Shown here: positions 45,879 through 55,487 of the stretch, one piece after another
Position numbering within the stretch: the stretch's first letter is position 1
Layout of the letters: every line of letters begins with the position of its first letter
From: Micromonospora sp. CP22
GTDB taxonomy: Bacteria > Actinomycetota > Actinomycetes > Mycobacteriales > Micromonosporaceae
Direction of reading: 5' to 3'
Length of the DNA stretch: 64,000 nt
NCBI RefSeq assembly: GCF_009712475.1
Contig: NZ_VCJO01000002.1
Span: forward strand, 310,001 to 374,000
Translations under genes and position numbers: made by a program
The notes under the pieces: generated by a model
The model's database searches: none
The model's input: only the letters and a program-made list of their open reading frames with translations
Told to the model about the DNA's origin: nothing

Positions 45879-47587
45879 ACCGCCGCCCCTTCGACCCGCG
45901 GCTGCTGCGTCGGGTTCCCGCTGCCCGCCGTGACCTCGTCCTGCTCACGCTGCTCGGCGTGCTCGCCGCCGGCCTGGTCGTGGCGCAGGCCACCGCGCTG
46001 GCCGCGCTGCTGGCCACGGCCTTCACCGGGCGGCTGGACCGAGCCGCGCTGGCCGGTCTGCTGATCGCCGTCGCGGCCCGCGCGCTGGTGGTCTGGGCCC
46101 AGGGCGCGGTGTCCGCGCGGGCGGCCGCCACGGTCAAGGCGGCCCTGCGGAGCGAGCTGCTGGGCGCGGTCGCCCGGCACGGGCCCGGCTGGGTCGCCGG
46201 TCAGCGGGCCGGGCAGCTGGCCACCCTCGCGGGTCGGGGCCTGGACGCGCTCGACGCCTACTTCACCGGATACCTGCCGCAGCTCGTGCTCAGCGTCACC
46301 GTGCCGGTGGCGGTGCTCGGCCGGATCTTCCTCGCCGACTGGAGCTCGGCGGTGATCATCGCGTTGACGCTGCCCCTCATCCCGATCTTCGGGGCGCTGC
46401 TCGGTTGGCAGGCCCAGGCAGCCACCGACCGTCAGTGGCGGCGGCTGTCCCTCCTCGGCGGGCACTTCCTGGACATGGTCGCCGGTCTGCCCACGCTGCG
46501 GGCGTTCGGCCGGGCGCGGGCGCAGACCGACGCGGTACGACGGATGGCCGACGGCCACCGGACCGCCACCATGAAGACGCTGCGGATCGCCTTCCTCTCC
46601 GCGCTGGTGCTGGAACTCGTCGCCACCCTCTCGGTGGCCCTGGTCGCCGTCCCGGTCGGCATCCGGTTGCTCGACGGCGGGTTGGCGTTGCAGACCGCGC
46701 TGCTGGTGCTGCTGCTGACCCCGGAGGCGTACCTGCCGTTGCGGGCGGCCGGCAGCCGCTTCCACGCCAGCATGGAAGGGCTCACCGCGTTGGACGAGGC
46801 GCTCACCCTCTCCGGTTCGGCGCCCCCGCCGTCGACGGGCGCGGCGGCGGACCTCGCCTCGCAGGGCGTCGCGGGCGAGGCGGGCCCGCGACCGGACGGA
46901 CGCGCCGAGATCCGTTTCGAGTCGGTGACCGTCGCCTACGAGCGCACCGTCGCGCTGCGCGACGTGTCACTGACCATCCGCCCCGGCGAGCGCATCGCGA
47001 TCATCGGACCGAGCGGCACCGGTAAGAGCACGCTGCTCAACGTGCTTCTCGGCTTCGTCAGCCCGACCGAGGGTCGGGTCACCGTCGGCGGGGTCGACCT
47101 GGCCGACGCCGACCTGGACGCCTGGCGGCGGGAGGTGGCCTGGGTGCCGCAGCGGGCCCACCTGTTCGCCGCGTCGCTGGCCGACAACATCCGGCTCGGC
47201 GCTCCCGATGCCACCCCTGCCGCCCTCGCCGCCGCGATCCGTGCCGCCGCGCTGGACGAGGTGGTCGCCGCCCTGCCCGACGGTCTGGAGACCACGCTCG
47301 GCGAGCGGGGGCACGGCCTGTCCAGCGGGCAACGGCAACGGGTGGCGCTGGCGCGGGCATTCCTGCGGGACGCGCCGGTGGTCCTGCTCGACGAGCCGAC
47401 CGCGCGGCTCGACACCGCCGCCGAGGCAGCGGTGCTGTCCGCCACCCGGCAGCTGGTCGCCGGCCGTACCGCACTCCTGGTGGCCCACCGACCCGCACTG
47501 CTCACCGACGTCGACCGCATCCTGCGGGTCGAGGACGGGCAGGTCACCGAACTGACTCCGGCACCCGTCGGGAGCGCCAATGAGTGA
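45875..47587 (+). CDS. cydD: Thiol reductant ABC exporter subunit CydD
   Basis: This is a 570-residue half-transporter, a type 1 ABC membrane domain plus ATPase. Walker A GPSGTGKST, signature LSSGQRQRVALA and Walker B VVLLDEPTARLD are intact. CydDC exports cysteine or glutathione-type thiols, or handles haem, and is required to assemble cytochrome bd. The start GTG overlaps the cydB stop by four bases. Confidence 0.93.
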   Translation: MNRRPFDPRLLRRVPAARRDLVLLTLLGVLAAGLVVAQATALAALLATAFTGRLDRAALAGLLIAVAARALVVWAQGAVSARAAATVKAALRSELLGAVARHGPGWVAGQRAGQLATLAGRGLDALDAYFTGYLPQLVLSVTVPVAVLGRIFLADWSSAVIIALTLPLIPIFGALLGWQAQAATDRQWRRLSLLGGHFLDMVAGLPTLRAFGRARAQTDAVRRMADGHRTATMKTLRIAFLSALVLELVATLSVALVAVPVGIRLLDGGLALQTALLVLLLTPEAYLPLRAAGSRFHASMEGLTALDEALTLSGSAPPPSTGAAADLASQGVAGEAGPRPDGRAEIRFESVTVAYERTVALRDVSLTIRPGERIAIIGPSGTGKSTLLNVLLGFVSPTEGRVTVGGVDLADADLDAWRREVAWVPQRAHLFAASLADNIRLGAPDATPAALAAAIRAAALDEVVAALPDGLETTLGERGHGLSSGQRQRVALARAFLRDAPVVLLDEPTARLDTAAEAAVLSATRQLVAGRTALLVAHRPALLTDVDRILRVEDGQVTELTPAPVGSANE

Positions 47588-47638
47588 GCGAGGTGCGGTG
47601 GTGCCTCGTCGTGACCCCGAGCGGCGCGAGGTGCGGCG

Positions 47639-49432
47639 ATGAGCGGCGTACGCCCACCCGAGCTGACCGTGTTGCGGCTGGCCCGGCCGTACCTGACGCG
47701 CCTGATCGGCGCCGGGCTGCTCGCCTCGGCCACCGAGTTCGCCGGGCTGGCCCTGATGGCGACCGCGACCTGGCTGCTGATGACCGCCGCCGGGCAACCC
47801 CCGCTGGATCGGCTCACCGTCGCGATCGTGGCGGTACGGGCGTTGGCGGTGGGCCGGGGCGTCCTGCGCTACACCGAACGCCTGGCCGGGCACGACGCGG
47901 TGCTGCGCCTGGTCACCGATGTCCGAGCCCGGGTCTTCGGCACCCTGGCGGCCCGACGCGGTGACCCGCCGCGCAGCGGGGACGCGCTGAGCCGGTTGGT
48001 CTCGGACGTGGACGCGGTGCAGGACCTGCTGCTGCGGGTGGTCGTGCCCGCGACCGCCGCCGGGCTGGTGAGCGTACTGGCCGTCGGGCTGACCGCGCTG
48101 GTCTCGCTGCCGGCCGCCCTCGCCCTCGCCGCCGGGCTGCTGGTCGCCGCCGTGGCCCTGCCGGCGCTGGCGACCGCGCTGACCCGACGGGCCGGCGCCG
48201 AGGTGGCCCCACTGCGCGGTGCGCTCGCCACCGACGCGATCGACCTGACCCACGGTGCGGCCGACCTGGCCGCCTTCGGCGCGACCGCACAGGCGCTGGC
48301 GGCGGCCGACCGACGGACCCGCCGGTTGGCCCGGCTGGAGCGACGGCTCGCGGCGCTCGGCTTCGCCGTCGACGCGGTCGGGGTGCTGGTCGCCGGGCTC
48401 ACCGCCGGCACGGTGGTCTTCGTGGCCCTCAACGCCGGAGTCGACGGGGTGCTGGTGGGTGTCCTGGCAGTCGGCACCCTGGCCGCCGTGGAGATCGCCC
48501 TCGCGCTGGTCGGCGCCGCCCGCCAGTGGACCGGGCTGCGGTCCGGCCTGGCGCGCGTCGCCCAACTCCTGACCGCCGAAGACACCGGCCCCCGGACCGG
48601 GCTACCGGCGGCCGAGGCCGTCCCACCCACGACCGCCGAGACGTCCGTCGGCCCGCAGCACACCGCTCCGGCTCCGACGGTCCGGTTCGAGGCGGTGACC
48701 GTCCGGTACCGCAACGGTGCTCCCGCGGCGCTCGACGGATTCGACCTCGACCTGCCACCCGGATGCCGGGTCGCCGTCGTCGGCCCGAGCGGCGCGGGCA
48801 AGAGCACCCTGGCCGCCGTGCTGACCGGCGCGATGACGCCCACCGCCGGTCGGGTCACCCTGGACGGGCGGGACGTGTCGGCGTACCCGCCCGAGGAACT
48901 GCCCCACCTCGTCGGCGGGCTGCTCGCCGAGGCGTACGTCTTCCACGCCACCGTTCGGGAGAACATGCTGCTCGGCCGACCGGAGGCGGACGAGGACGCG
49001 CTGTTCGCCGCCGCCACCGCCGCCGGGTTGGCGGACTGGGTCCGGGCCCAGCCGGACGGCTGGGACACGGTGGTCGGCGAGGAGGGCGGGCAGCTCTCCG
49101 GTGGCCAACGGCAGCGACTCGCCCTGGCCCGTGCCCTGCTCGCCGCGCCCGGCGTGCTGGTGCTCGACGAGCCCACCGAGGGCCTCGATCCGCTCGCCGC
49201 CGATCAGGTGCTGGCCAGCGCGTTGACGGCGACTCCCACGCAGCACTCGGTGTTGGTGATCACCCACCGGCTCAGCGGGCTCGCCACGCTCGACGAGATC
49301 GTGGTGCTGGACGCCGGCCGGGTCGTGCAGCGGGGTCGGCACGCGGACCTCGTGGCGACACCCGGCTGGTACCGCGATCAGTGGGTGTTGCAGCAGGCCG
49401 CCGAGCACGGTTACCTGGCCGTGTCGAGCTGA
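47639..49432 (+). CDS. cydC: Thiol reductant ABC exporter subunit CydC
   Basis: This is a 597-residue ABC half-transporter partner of CydD. Six membrane helices from LIGAGLLASATEFAGLALMATATWLLMTAAGQPP onward, Walker A GPSGAGKST, LSGGQRQRLALARALL and VLVLDEPTEGLDP are seen. Codon use matches cydD. It is separated from cydD by 51 bases that carry no ORF of note. Confidence 0.93.
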   Translation: MSGVRPPELTVLRLARPYLTRLIGAGLLASATEFAGLALMATATWLLMTAAGQPPLDRLTVAIVAVRALAVGRGVLRYTERLAGHDAVLRLVTDVRARVFGTLAARRGDPPRSGDALSRLVSDVDAVQDLLLRVVVPATAAGLVSVLAVGLTALVSLPAALALAAGLLVAAVALPALATALTRRAGAEVAPLRGALATDAIDLTHGAADLAAFGATAQALAAADRRTRRLARLERRLAALGFAVDAVGVLVAGLTAGTVVFVALNAGVDGVLVGVLAVGTLAAVEIALALVGAARQWTGLRSGLARVAQLLTAEDTGPRTGLPAAEAVPPTTAETSVGPQHTAPAPTVRFEAVTVRYRNGAPAALDGFDLDLPPGCRVAVVGPSGAGKSTLAAVLTGAMTPTAGRVTLDGRDVSAYPPEELPHLVGGLLAEAYVFHATVRENMLLGRPEADEDALFAAATAAGLADWVRAQPDGWDTVVGEEGGQLSGGQRQRLALARALLAAPGVLVLDEPTEGLDPLAADQVLASALTATPTQHSVLVITHRLSGLATLDEIVVLDAGRVVQRGRHADLVATPGWYRDQWVLQQAAEHGYLAVSS

Positions 49433-49499
49433 CCTGTCGGGGCCGTCTCCGGGATATCCCCGAAGCCGGGCTCTCCGCCGGCATGGCAGGGTTGGGGAC

Positions 49500-50171
49500 A
49501 TGCCGGTCAGGGACGACGTGTTGGTCGAGGAGCACCTGCGGCAGCTCGCCGTCCGGCTTCGTGGACCGCGTCGGCTCCGGGCCGACCTGGTGACCGAGGC
49601 TCGACACGGGCTGCTCGATGCCGTCGAGGCGTACCGGGACAGCGGCCTGCCGGCGGGTGAGGCGTCGCGGCAGGCGGTGGTCGATTTCGGTACGCCGGAT
49701 CAGCTGGCCCCCGCCTACCAGGCCGAACTCGCGGTGGCCGCGCTGCGCGGGCTGTCCCTGCGGGTGGTCGCGTTCGCCGCGACCGCCTCGATCGCCGGTG
49801 ACCTGACCTGGCACGGGGCGAGTTGGAGCAGCGGCCCGCCCCCACCCTCCGGTTACCTGCTGCTGGCGCAGTCGTTGGAGTGGATCTGGGCCGGGGCGTT
49901 CCTGCTCGGGCTGGCCGGGTTGGCGCTGGTCACGGCGACGGCCCGCTCGGCGCGTCCGGCCCTGACCGCCCTGGCGCGCGGCACCGGTGTCACGCTCACC
50001 GGGACCGCCGTGCTGGGCGCGGTCGCCGGGGCCGGGCTGTTCGCCTGGTCGCTTCTGCTGTGGGACGCGGCCCTGACCTGGCCACCGATGCTTCTCGGAC
50101 TGGCCGTCGCCACCGCCGCCCACATCTGGTTGGGCAGCGCCGCCCGCACCTGGCTGCTGGCCACCCGCTGA
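49500..50171 (+). CDS. Membrane protein with permease prefix domain
   Basis: This is a 223-residue protein. The first 85 residues form a helical 'permease prefix' domain (VLVEEHLRQLAVRLRGPRRLRADLVTEARHGLLDAVEAY ... AVVDFGTPDQLAPAYQAELA). Four or so membrane helices follow. Such domains occur beside PadR regulators, and a PadR gene faces this one with a gap of three bases. The function is unknown; a role in ABC efflux or sensing is speculative. Confidence 0.75.
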   Translation: MPVRDDVLVEEHLRQLAVRLRGPRRLRADLVTEARHGLLDAVEAYRDSGLPAGEASRQAVVDFGTPDQLAPAYQAELAVAALRGLSLRVVAFAATASIAGDLTWHGASWSSGPPPPSGYLLLAQSLEWIWAGAFLLGLAGLALVTATARSARPALTALARGTGVTLTGTAVLGAVAGAGLFAWSLLLWDAALTWPPMLLGLAVATAAHIWLGSAARTWLLATR

Positions 50172-50174
50172 CGC

Positions 50175-50513
50175 TCAGAGCGGGGCGGGTGTGGTGCCCG
50201 GGTCCAGGAAGCGGCCGACGGTCGAACTGAACTCGCGCCACCCCGACCGCTGGTCGGCCAGCGCCCGCCGACCGACGTCGGTCAACTCGTAGGTCCTCCG
50301 CTCCCGCCCGTTGACGGTGCTCCACGCGCTGACCACGTGACCCGCTCGCTCCAGACGTCGCAGCGCCGGGTACACGGTGCCGGTGGGCAGATCGAGACGA
50401 CCGTCACTGCGTGCCCGCAGCGCCTCGATGATGGCGTAGCCGTGCAGGGCTCCCCGCTCCAGCACCGCCAGGAGCAGGGCGTCGAGGTGTCCGTGCAGCG
50501 CCTGGGCGTTCAT
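50175..50513 (-). CDS. PadR family transcriptional regulator
   Basis: This is a 112-residue winged-helix protein: LHGHLDALLLAVLERGALHGYAIIEALRARSDGRLDLPTGTVYPALRRLERAGHV, with a wing and a short C-terminal helix. It is a likely repressor of the neighbouring membrane protein or of an efflux system elsewhere. ATG 50513 follows TAGCGT by eight bases. It is convergent with the permease-prefix gene. Confidence 0.93.
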   Translation of the reverse strand: MNAQALHGHLDALLLAVLERGALHGYAIIEALRARSDGRLDLPTGTVYPALRRLERAGHVVSAWSTVNGRERRTYELTDVGRRALADQRSGWREFSSTVGRFLDPGTTPAPL

Positions 50514-50659
50514 GCGTAGACACGCTACTTGTTATCCGCGTGACGGGCCACCGGGGTGCGGCCAGCGGTTACCCAGCGCAGCCAACTAGGGTATGTGCCC
50601 AGAGTCACTCACCGGCACCAGCGCCGGGGGGTGGTAGCCCGACGCACACGGAGGTCACC

Positions 50660-51607
50660 GTGGCCCGCCAGTCGCCCCAACGGCCGGATGCCGACGAGCC
50701 CGAGCTCGATGACACGACCGGCACCAGCGAGCCGGACGTCACCGAGCCGGCCGACGCCGCCGACGACGCGGCGCAGACCGCGAACCGCGCGCTCTGGGAC
50801 GAGCTGCGGATCGACCCGGTGGAGATCGCCCTGCCCTCCGGCACCGGCTTCACCCTGCGGGCGTACCGGCCGGCCCGGGAACTGACTCCGACCGACGTGG
50901 CCGAACGCGACGCCGACGACCCCTTCCTCGCCCGGCGGCAGGTCGACCCGGTCGAGGACGACGACGAGGGTGACGTCGTCATCCTCGACGAGGACGTCGC
51001 CCGGGAGTTCGCCGAGAGCGAGGACGAGGAAAAGCGGGCGCAGCGCGGCGACGACGCCACCGAGGACGACGAGACCGCCAAGGACGACGCCGACGCGGCC
51101 GCCGACGACGAGGCGGGCGACGAGGAAGTGCCGATCTTCCTGACCCACCGGGGTCGGCTGCTGCTGTTCAAGACGCCCGAGTCGCTGGTGACCTTCATCC
51201 GTTCCGGCGCCCCCAACGACCTGTCTCAGCTGGACAGCTGGAATGAACTGTCCGAACGGGTGGAACCAGCCGACATCGTGCCGCTGGACGATGACGTCTA
51301 CGAGCTGGACCTCGTCGTGGAGAACCTCCGCGGCGGGCACGACACCTGGGATCCGAAGCTGCTCATCGAGGCCGGCGAGGTGGCCCGCGACCTGTCGTAC
51401 GCCCTGCGGTTGCCTGCGGTGTTGCACATGCTCTCCGCCGGCTCCAGCCTCGACGACCTGGACGAGGCGCTGCGCGCGTCGATCGGTGGCGGCATCGGCG
51501 GCTTCATGGGACGGCGTAGGCTGAAGAAAATCGGGGCACAAACCGCAAGTCTGGGTTGGCGGACCATTGTCGGGAAGATCTCTGCGGTCGTGGACTGGCG
51601 CGACTGA
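50660..51607 (+). CDS. Acidic actinobacterial protein of unknown function
   Basis: This is a 315-residue protein. Residues 1-55 and 95-165 are acidic, Asp/Glu-rich and probably disordered. A folded C-terminal half contains VPIFLTHRGRLLLFKTPESLVTFIRSGAPNDLSQLDSWNELSERV and ends with a Gly-rich loop and basic cluster (GGFMGRRRLKKIG). No signal peptide or membrane helix. GGAGG stands well before GTG 50660. It is followed after 64 bases by the unknown protein gene at 51672 in the same direction. Confidence 0.7.
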   Translation: MARQSPQRPDADEPELDDTTGTSEPDVTEPADAADDAAQTANRALWDELRIDPVEIALPSGTGFTLRAYRPARELTPTDVAERDADDPFLARRQVDPVEDDDEGDVVILDEDVAREFAESEDEEKRAQRGDDATEDDETAKDDADAAADDEAGDEEVPIFLTHRGRLLLFKTPESLVTFIRSGAPNDLSQLDSWNELSERVEPADIVPLDDDVYELDLVVENLRGGHDTWDPKLLIEAGEVARDLSYALRLPAVLHMLSAGSSLDDLDEALRASIGGGIGGFMGRRRLKKIGAQTASLGWRTIVGKISAVVDWRD

Positions 51608-51671
51608 CCCGCACCAGGGAGCATCAGTCTCTGGCAGAGAAAGCCCTGTGTCCCGGGAGGAGGACGACGCC

Positions 51672-53993
51672 GTGGCGCTCGTGCGCGTGTACTGCGGTCT
51701 GACCTCGGCGGACCCGGCCGACCGACCGGTCTCGACCGGATCGGCGCTGACGTCCGCTGTGGTCGACGACGCAGGCCGTCTGCTGCATGTCTGCGAGATC
51801 GGCGACGACCCGACGGGCTACGCCCGGCTGGTCACGCTGCTCGTGGAACGCTCAGGCGGGCCGAGCGGTGCGGCGATCGCCGCCGACAGTGACGATCACA
51901 CCATCGCGTCTCTGCTCAGCGCCGCCGGCCGTCCACTGGCGATCGCCGACGACGACTCCGTCGACGACTTCGCCGAGCGGTTCGCCGACGACGACTCGCT
52001 GGAGGAGATGCAGTCGCCACCGGCTGTGCGGCGGGCCATCGGTCTCGCCCGCGCACTCCAGGCCGGGGCACTGTCCGCGGTGACCCTGCCGGCCCCCCGT
52101 GACCTCGCCGGGTACAAGCAGATCCTCGCCGCGCACGCCGCGATGGCCAACGGTCGGCACTCCGCCGCCGTCGCGCTGCGCGAGGTGCTCCGGGAGCTCT
52201 ACCCGGCCGCGTTGCGCGCCTACCCCGACCCCGCCGACACGATTCCGCTGGCCGTGCTGGACGCGCTTCCCGAGCCGGGCATGCTCACCGACGCGGCCGG
52301 TCGTAACCGCGACATCGCGGTCACCGCCGATGCCGTCACCGCGCAGCTCACCGCCGAAGGCGCCGGGGACGCCGAGGCGATCGACGAGGCGGTCACCGCG
52401 CTGCGGGTGGCCATCTCCGAGACCCCCCGCCGGGCCACGGTCAACCGGGCCCTCACCTCCGCCGCCGCGGAGACCATCCGGCAGGCGGTCGCCTCGGTGC
52501 GGGCCTGCGACGCGGGCTGCGAGGCGCTCGTCGGCGCGTTGCGTGCCCGCACCGCCGGGCCGACGGCGGCATCCGGTCGCCGGGCCGCGATGCGACGCGG
52601 CGAGCAGGTCGGCGAGCTGTCCACCAACACCCCCGGCAACCCCTCCGGGCTACGGTCGGTGCGCCCCAACAGGCCCGAGCCGACCGGCGGCCGCCGGAGC
52701 CGACCGGAGCCGGTGCCGGGCAGTGGCCAACCGCCCTCCCCGCGTCCCCTCGGGCCGCCGCCGGTGGCACCCGCACCTGTCGCTCCGCCACCGGTCGCGC
52801 CCGCACCGGTGACCCCGGCCGCCGTTGCCGGCCCACCCGCGCTGCCGTCCCGCGCCGAGTCACCCTCCCGTGGGGACGGTCCGGCCAACCGGCCGATCTC
52901 CTCGCCGCCCCCGCCGCCGCCCGGCATCACCCCGATCGCACCGGCGCAGCGCGGGACCATCCCGCCCGCCGAGGCCGGCGAACCGTTCCGGCCCACCCTG
53001 ACCACCGCTGCGATCAACAGCGCGCGGGCCGAGCGTCAACGGACCGTCATCCCGCCCCGGCCTAAGACCAACGGCGAACCGCCGGCACCGACCGGCGGCT
53101 TCAGCGCCACCGATCTCAGCGTTCCGGTTCCGACGCCCCGCCCGGAGCAGGAGAAGACCGCTCCCCCCGGGTCCCGCTCGAACTGGCCGCTGGTCAACAA
53201 CCCGGAGGACCCGGCCGACACCTCCCCCCGTAACCCCGTCGTCGGCTCGTACGACGACCGGGATCGGCGCAACACCCCCGAGAAGCCAGCCGACCACACT
53301 GCCGAACGCCGGGTCACGCCGCCGTGGCTCGCCGACGATCTCCCGCCGGAGCCGCCCGTGCTGCGGCTGGTCGAGCCGCCCCCGCTGGCCGACCGGGCGC
53401 TGCGCAACGGCACCGAACCACAGCCGGAGACGCCGCCGCTGCGGCTCGTCGACCGCGGCAGCTCGGAACGCGACGACCGGGCACCCGAACGTCTGGACCT
53501 CCCACCCGCCCGCCGTACGCCCGCGCCGCCGGTCGAGCACCGGCAGCCACCGGTCTCCGACGAGGGCGACGGTGACCTGCTGATCTTCGCGCAGGCCCGT
53601 TCCGCCTGGTTCGTGGGGCACGGCGAAGAGGCCGACCTGGACTGGTCGACCACGGCCGACAGCGGATGGCAGGCCGCCGAGCAGGCGGCCCGTCCGGCGG
53701 TCGGTGCCGAGACGCACGCCGGGCTGCCCAAGCGCGTACCGCAGGCCAACCTGGTGCCCGGCTCGCCGCTGCGCGAGGAGCGTCCGCTGCGCATCGTGCG
53801 GGACGCGGCGAGCCTGGCCGAGAACACCACCGGCTACTTCCGCGGCTGGCGCCGGGGGCAGGAGATCGGCGGGTTCGCGGTCGGTGGGCGTCCCGGCCGG
53901 GAATCCGCCGGCGGCTGGGACTTCACCCGCGACACCGGTGACCGCGACGACGATCGGGAGTACGAGTACCGCTCCGCCGGGTACCGCTCCTGA
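51672..53993 (+). CDS. Large protein of unknown function sharing C-terminal modules with the conservon kinase
   Basis: This is a 773-residue protein. The first 290 residues look folded and cytoplasmic ([44 protein letters not shown] ...). A Pro/Arg-rich linker of about 340 residues follows. The tail contains IFAQARSAWF (638-647), WSTTADSGWQAA from 658 and GLPKRVPQANLVPG from 684. The matching motifs occur in the kinase at 56963-60433 with identical W-to-G spacing of 26 residues. The start is GTG 51672 after GGGAGGAGG. It has no known domain that I recognise. Confidence 0.7.
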   Translation: MALVRVYCGLTSADPADRPVSTGSALTSAVVDDAGRLLHVCEIGDDPTGYARLVTLLVERSGGPSGAAIAADSDDHTIASLLSAAGRPLAIADDDSVDDFAERFADDDSLEEMQSPPAVRRAIGLARALQAGALSAVTLPAPRDLAGYKQILAAHAAMANGRHSAAVALREVLRELYPAALRAYPDPADTIPLAVLDALPEPGMLTDAAGRNRDIAVTADAVTAQLTAEGAGDAEAIDEAVTALRVAISETPRRATVNRALTSAAAETIRQAVASVRACDAGCEALVGALRARTAGPTAASGRRAAMRRGEQVGELSTNTPGNPSGLRSVRPNRPEPTGGRRSRPEPVPGSGQPPSPRPLGPPPVAPAPVAPPPVAPAPVTPAAVAGPPALPSRAESPSRGDGPANRPISSPPPPPPGITPIAPAQRGTIPPAEAGEPFRPTLTTAAINSARAERQRTVIPPRPKTNGEPPAPTGGFSATDLSVPVPTPRPEQEKTAPPGSRSNWPLVNNPEDPADTSPRNPVVGSYDDRDRRNTPEKPADHTAERRVTPPWLADDLPPEPPVLRLVEPPPLADRALRNGTEPQPETPPLRLVDRGSSERDDRAPERLDLPPARRTPAPPVEHRQPPVSDEGDGDLLIFAQARSAWFVGHGEEADLDWSTTADSGWQAAEQAARPAVGAETHAGLPKRVPQANLVPGSPLREERPLRIVRDAASLAENTTGYFRGWRRGQEIGGFAVGGRPGRESAGGWDFTRDTGDRDDDREYEYRSAGYRS

Positions 53994-54165
53994 GGCTGGC
54001 ACGACGCCGGGCCGGGGGTGCGGGCAGCGCGCCCACCACCCCCGCCATCATGCCCTTCACCTGCGTGTTTCTTTCCACACCCGGATAATTTGACGCCGGG
54101 TCGGCAGGGCCGGGAGCATACCCGCGGAACATCCGGCGGCAGGTCGCCGGGCGGGAAGGCGACTC

Positions 54166-55383
54166 ATGGCGACACCGGCAACCGGCCCATCCGTGATCAC
54201 CCGGCGCGGCGTACTGGCCGCTGCGGCGGGCTCGCTCCTCCTGAGCGCCTGCGGGCGCGACGGAGACCGGGAGAACGCCGTCACCCGGCCGACCCCCGGC
54301 CACGAGCTGGTCATCGGTGCCACTCTGGAACTGACCGGCCCCGGCGCGGCACTGGGCGTGCTTCAGGAACGGGCGCTGGCCATCACCGTGGCGTCCCTCA
54401 ACGAGAAGGGCGTGGCGGTCGGCAACCTCCGCCGGACGGTACGCGTGGAGGTGCTGGACAACCGCAGCGATCCCCGGCTGGCCGCCCAGCAGGCGACCGA
54501 ACTGGGCCAGCGAGACGACGTGCACGCCCTGCTCGGTGCCACCCTGGCGGAGACCTCGATGCCGGTCATCGGGGTGGCGCAGAAGCTCCGGCTGCCGTTC
54601 GTGTCACTGGCGTTCGGTGACTCCATCGCCGTGCCCCTGGCCCAGCGGGCCTTCATCTACAAGGTCACCCCGGACGCCGGAGACGTGGCCCGGCGGCTCG
54701 CCCAACTGATCAGCGCCGAGGGGCTGCGCCGGGTGACGGTGCTGGCCGAGGAGGGACTGCACGGCGACTCGGGCGTACGGGCGATGAGGGGCGCGTTGCG
54801 CACCGCAGAGGTCGGGCTGGCTCGCACCGTACGACTGCCCGCCGGCAATGCCGGCCTCGCCCGCGCCGCTGAACAGGCCGTCGCGGCCCGCTCGGACGGT
54901 GTGGTGGTCTGGGCCACCGCGCCCACCTCCGGTGCCGCCGCACGGGCGCTGCGGGCCGCCGGACACGACGGTGAACTGTTCTTCGACGCCGGGGCGGTGG
55001 CCGACGAGACGCTGGACAGCCGCAACCTCTCCGCAGTCGAGGGTGCCTACGCGGTCCACCCCTCGTCGCTGGGCGGCTCCACCATCGCCAACAGCAGCGC
55101 CGCCGGCCGTGCCTACCGCGATCTGGTCGCGTCGTACATCCGCGCCCACGGGGCCTACCGTGGCTTCGCTCCGTACGCCTCGGACGCGCTCCTGCTGATC
55201 AGCACGGCGGCCCGGTTGGCCGACAGTGTGGACCGTGGACGGCTCCGGGCCTACCTGCAGAATCAGGTCACCGACGGGCTGGCCGGGTTGTACTCCTTCA
55301 CGCCCATCCGGCACAGCGGCATGGACCGCCACTCTCTCGGGGTGTACCGGGTCGACGCCGGCGCCTGGAACCGCCTCAGCTGA
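54166..55383 (+). CDS. Lipoprotein, branched-chain amino acid-type substrate-binding protein
   Basis: This is a 405-residue type I periplasmic-binding-fold lipoprotein (Peripla_BP_6). The signal has twin Arg (TRRGVLAAAAGS), suggesting Tat export, and the lipobox LLSAC with Cys29. IGATLELTGPGAALG and HALLGATLAETSMPVIGVAQKLRLPFVSLAFGDS are family motifs. No permease or ATPase gene is nearby, so it may serve as a sensor for the neighbouring conservon rather than in transport. TAATTT at 54088 is a possible promoter. Codon use is ordinary. Confidence 0.85.
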   Translation: MATPATGPSVITRRGVLAAAAGSLLLSACGRDGDRENAVTRPTPGHELVIGATLELTGPGAALGVLQERALAITVASLNEKGVAVGNLRRTVRVEVLDNRSDPRLAAQQATELGQRDDVHALLGATLAETSMPVIGVAQKLRLPFVSLAFGDSIAVPLAQRAFIYKVTPDAGDVARRLAQLISAEGLRRVTVLAEEGLHGDSGVRAMRGALRTAEVGLARTVRLPAGNAGLARAAEQAVAARSDGVVVWATAPTSGAAARALRAAGHDGELFFDAGAVADETLDSRNLSAVEGAYAVHPSSLGGSTIANSSAAGRAYRDLVASYIRAHGAYRGFAPYASDALLLISTAARLADSVDRGRLRAYLQNQVTDGLAGLYSFTPIRHSGMDRHSLGVYRVDAGAWNRLS

Positions 55384-55385
55384 CC

Positions 55386-55413
55386 ACGGTGGGCACCCGA
55401 GGGTGCCCACCGT
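55386..55413 (+). terminator. Hairpin terminator after the binding-protein gene
   Basis: ACGGTGGGCACCC pairs perfectly with GGGTGCCCACCGT (13 bp, two central bases). It starts three bases after the stop codon of the lipoprotein gene. Confidence 0.7.
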
Positions 55414-55441
55414 CGACACATCACATCAGGTCGCCCACCAG

Positions 55442-55473
55442 CGCCCGGTGACGGCGGTGACCGTCGCCGGGCG
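55442..55473 (-). terminator. Hairpin terminator after the conservon operon
   Basis: CGCCCGGTGACGG pairs with CCGTCGCCGGGCG (13 positions, one G-U) with a six-base loop, just beyond the stop of the GTPase gene. With the preceding hairpin it makes one terminator per direction in the convergent gap. Confidence 0.6.
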
Positions 55474-55487
55474 TTGGTGCGCGATCG

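Noticed and set aside
47584..47964. Small frame starting just before the cydD stop
   Set aside because: It overlaps cydC in another frame and its composition is that of a shadow; the cydD-cydC gap is only 51 bases.
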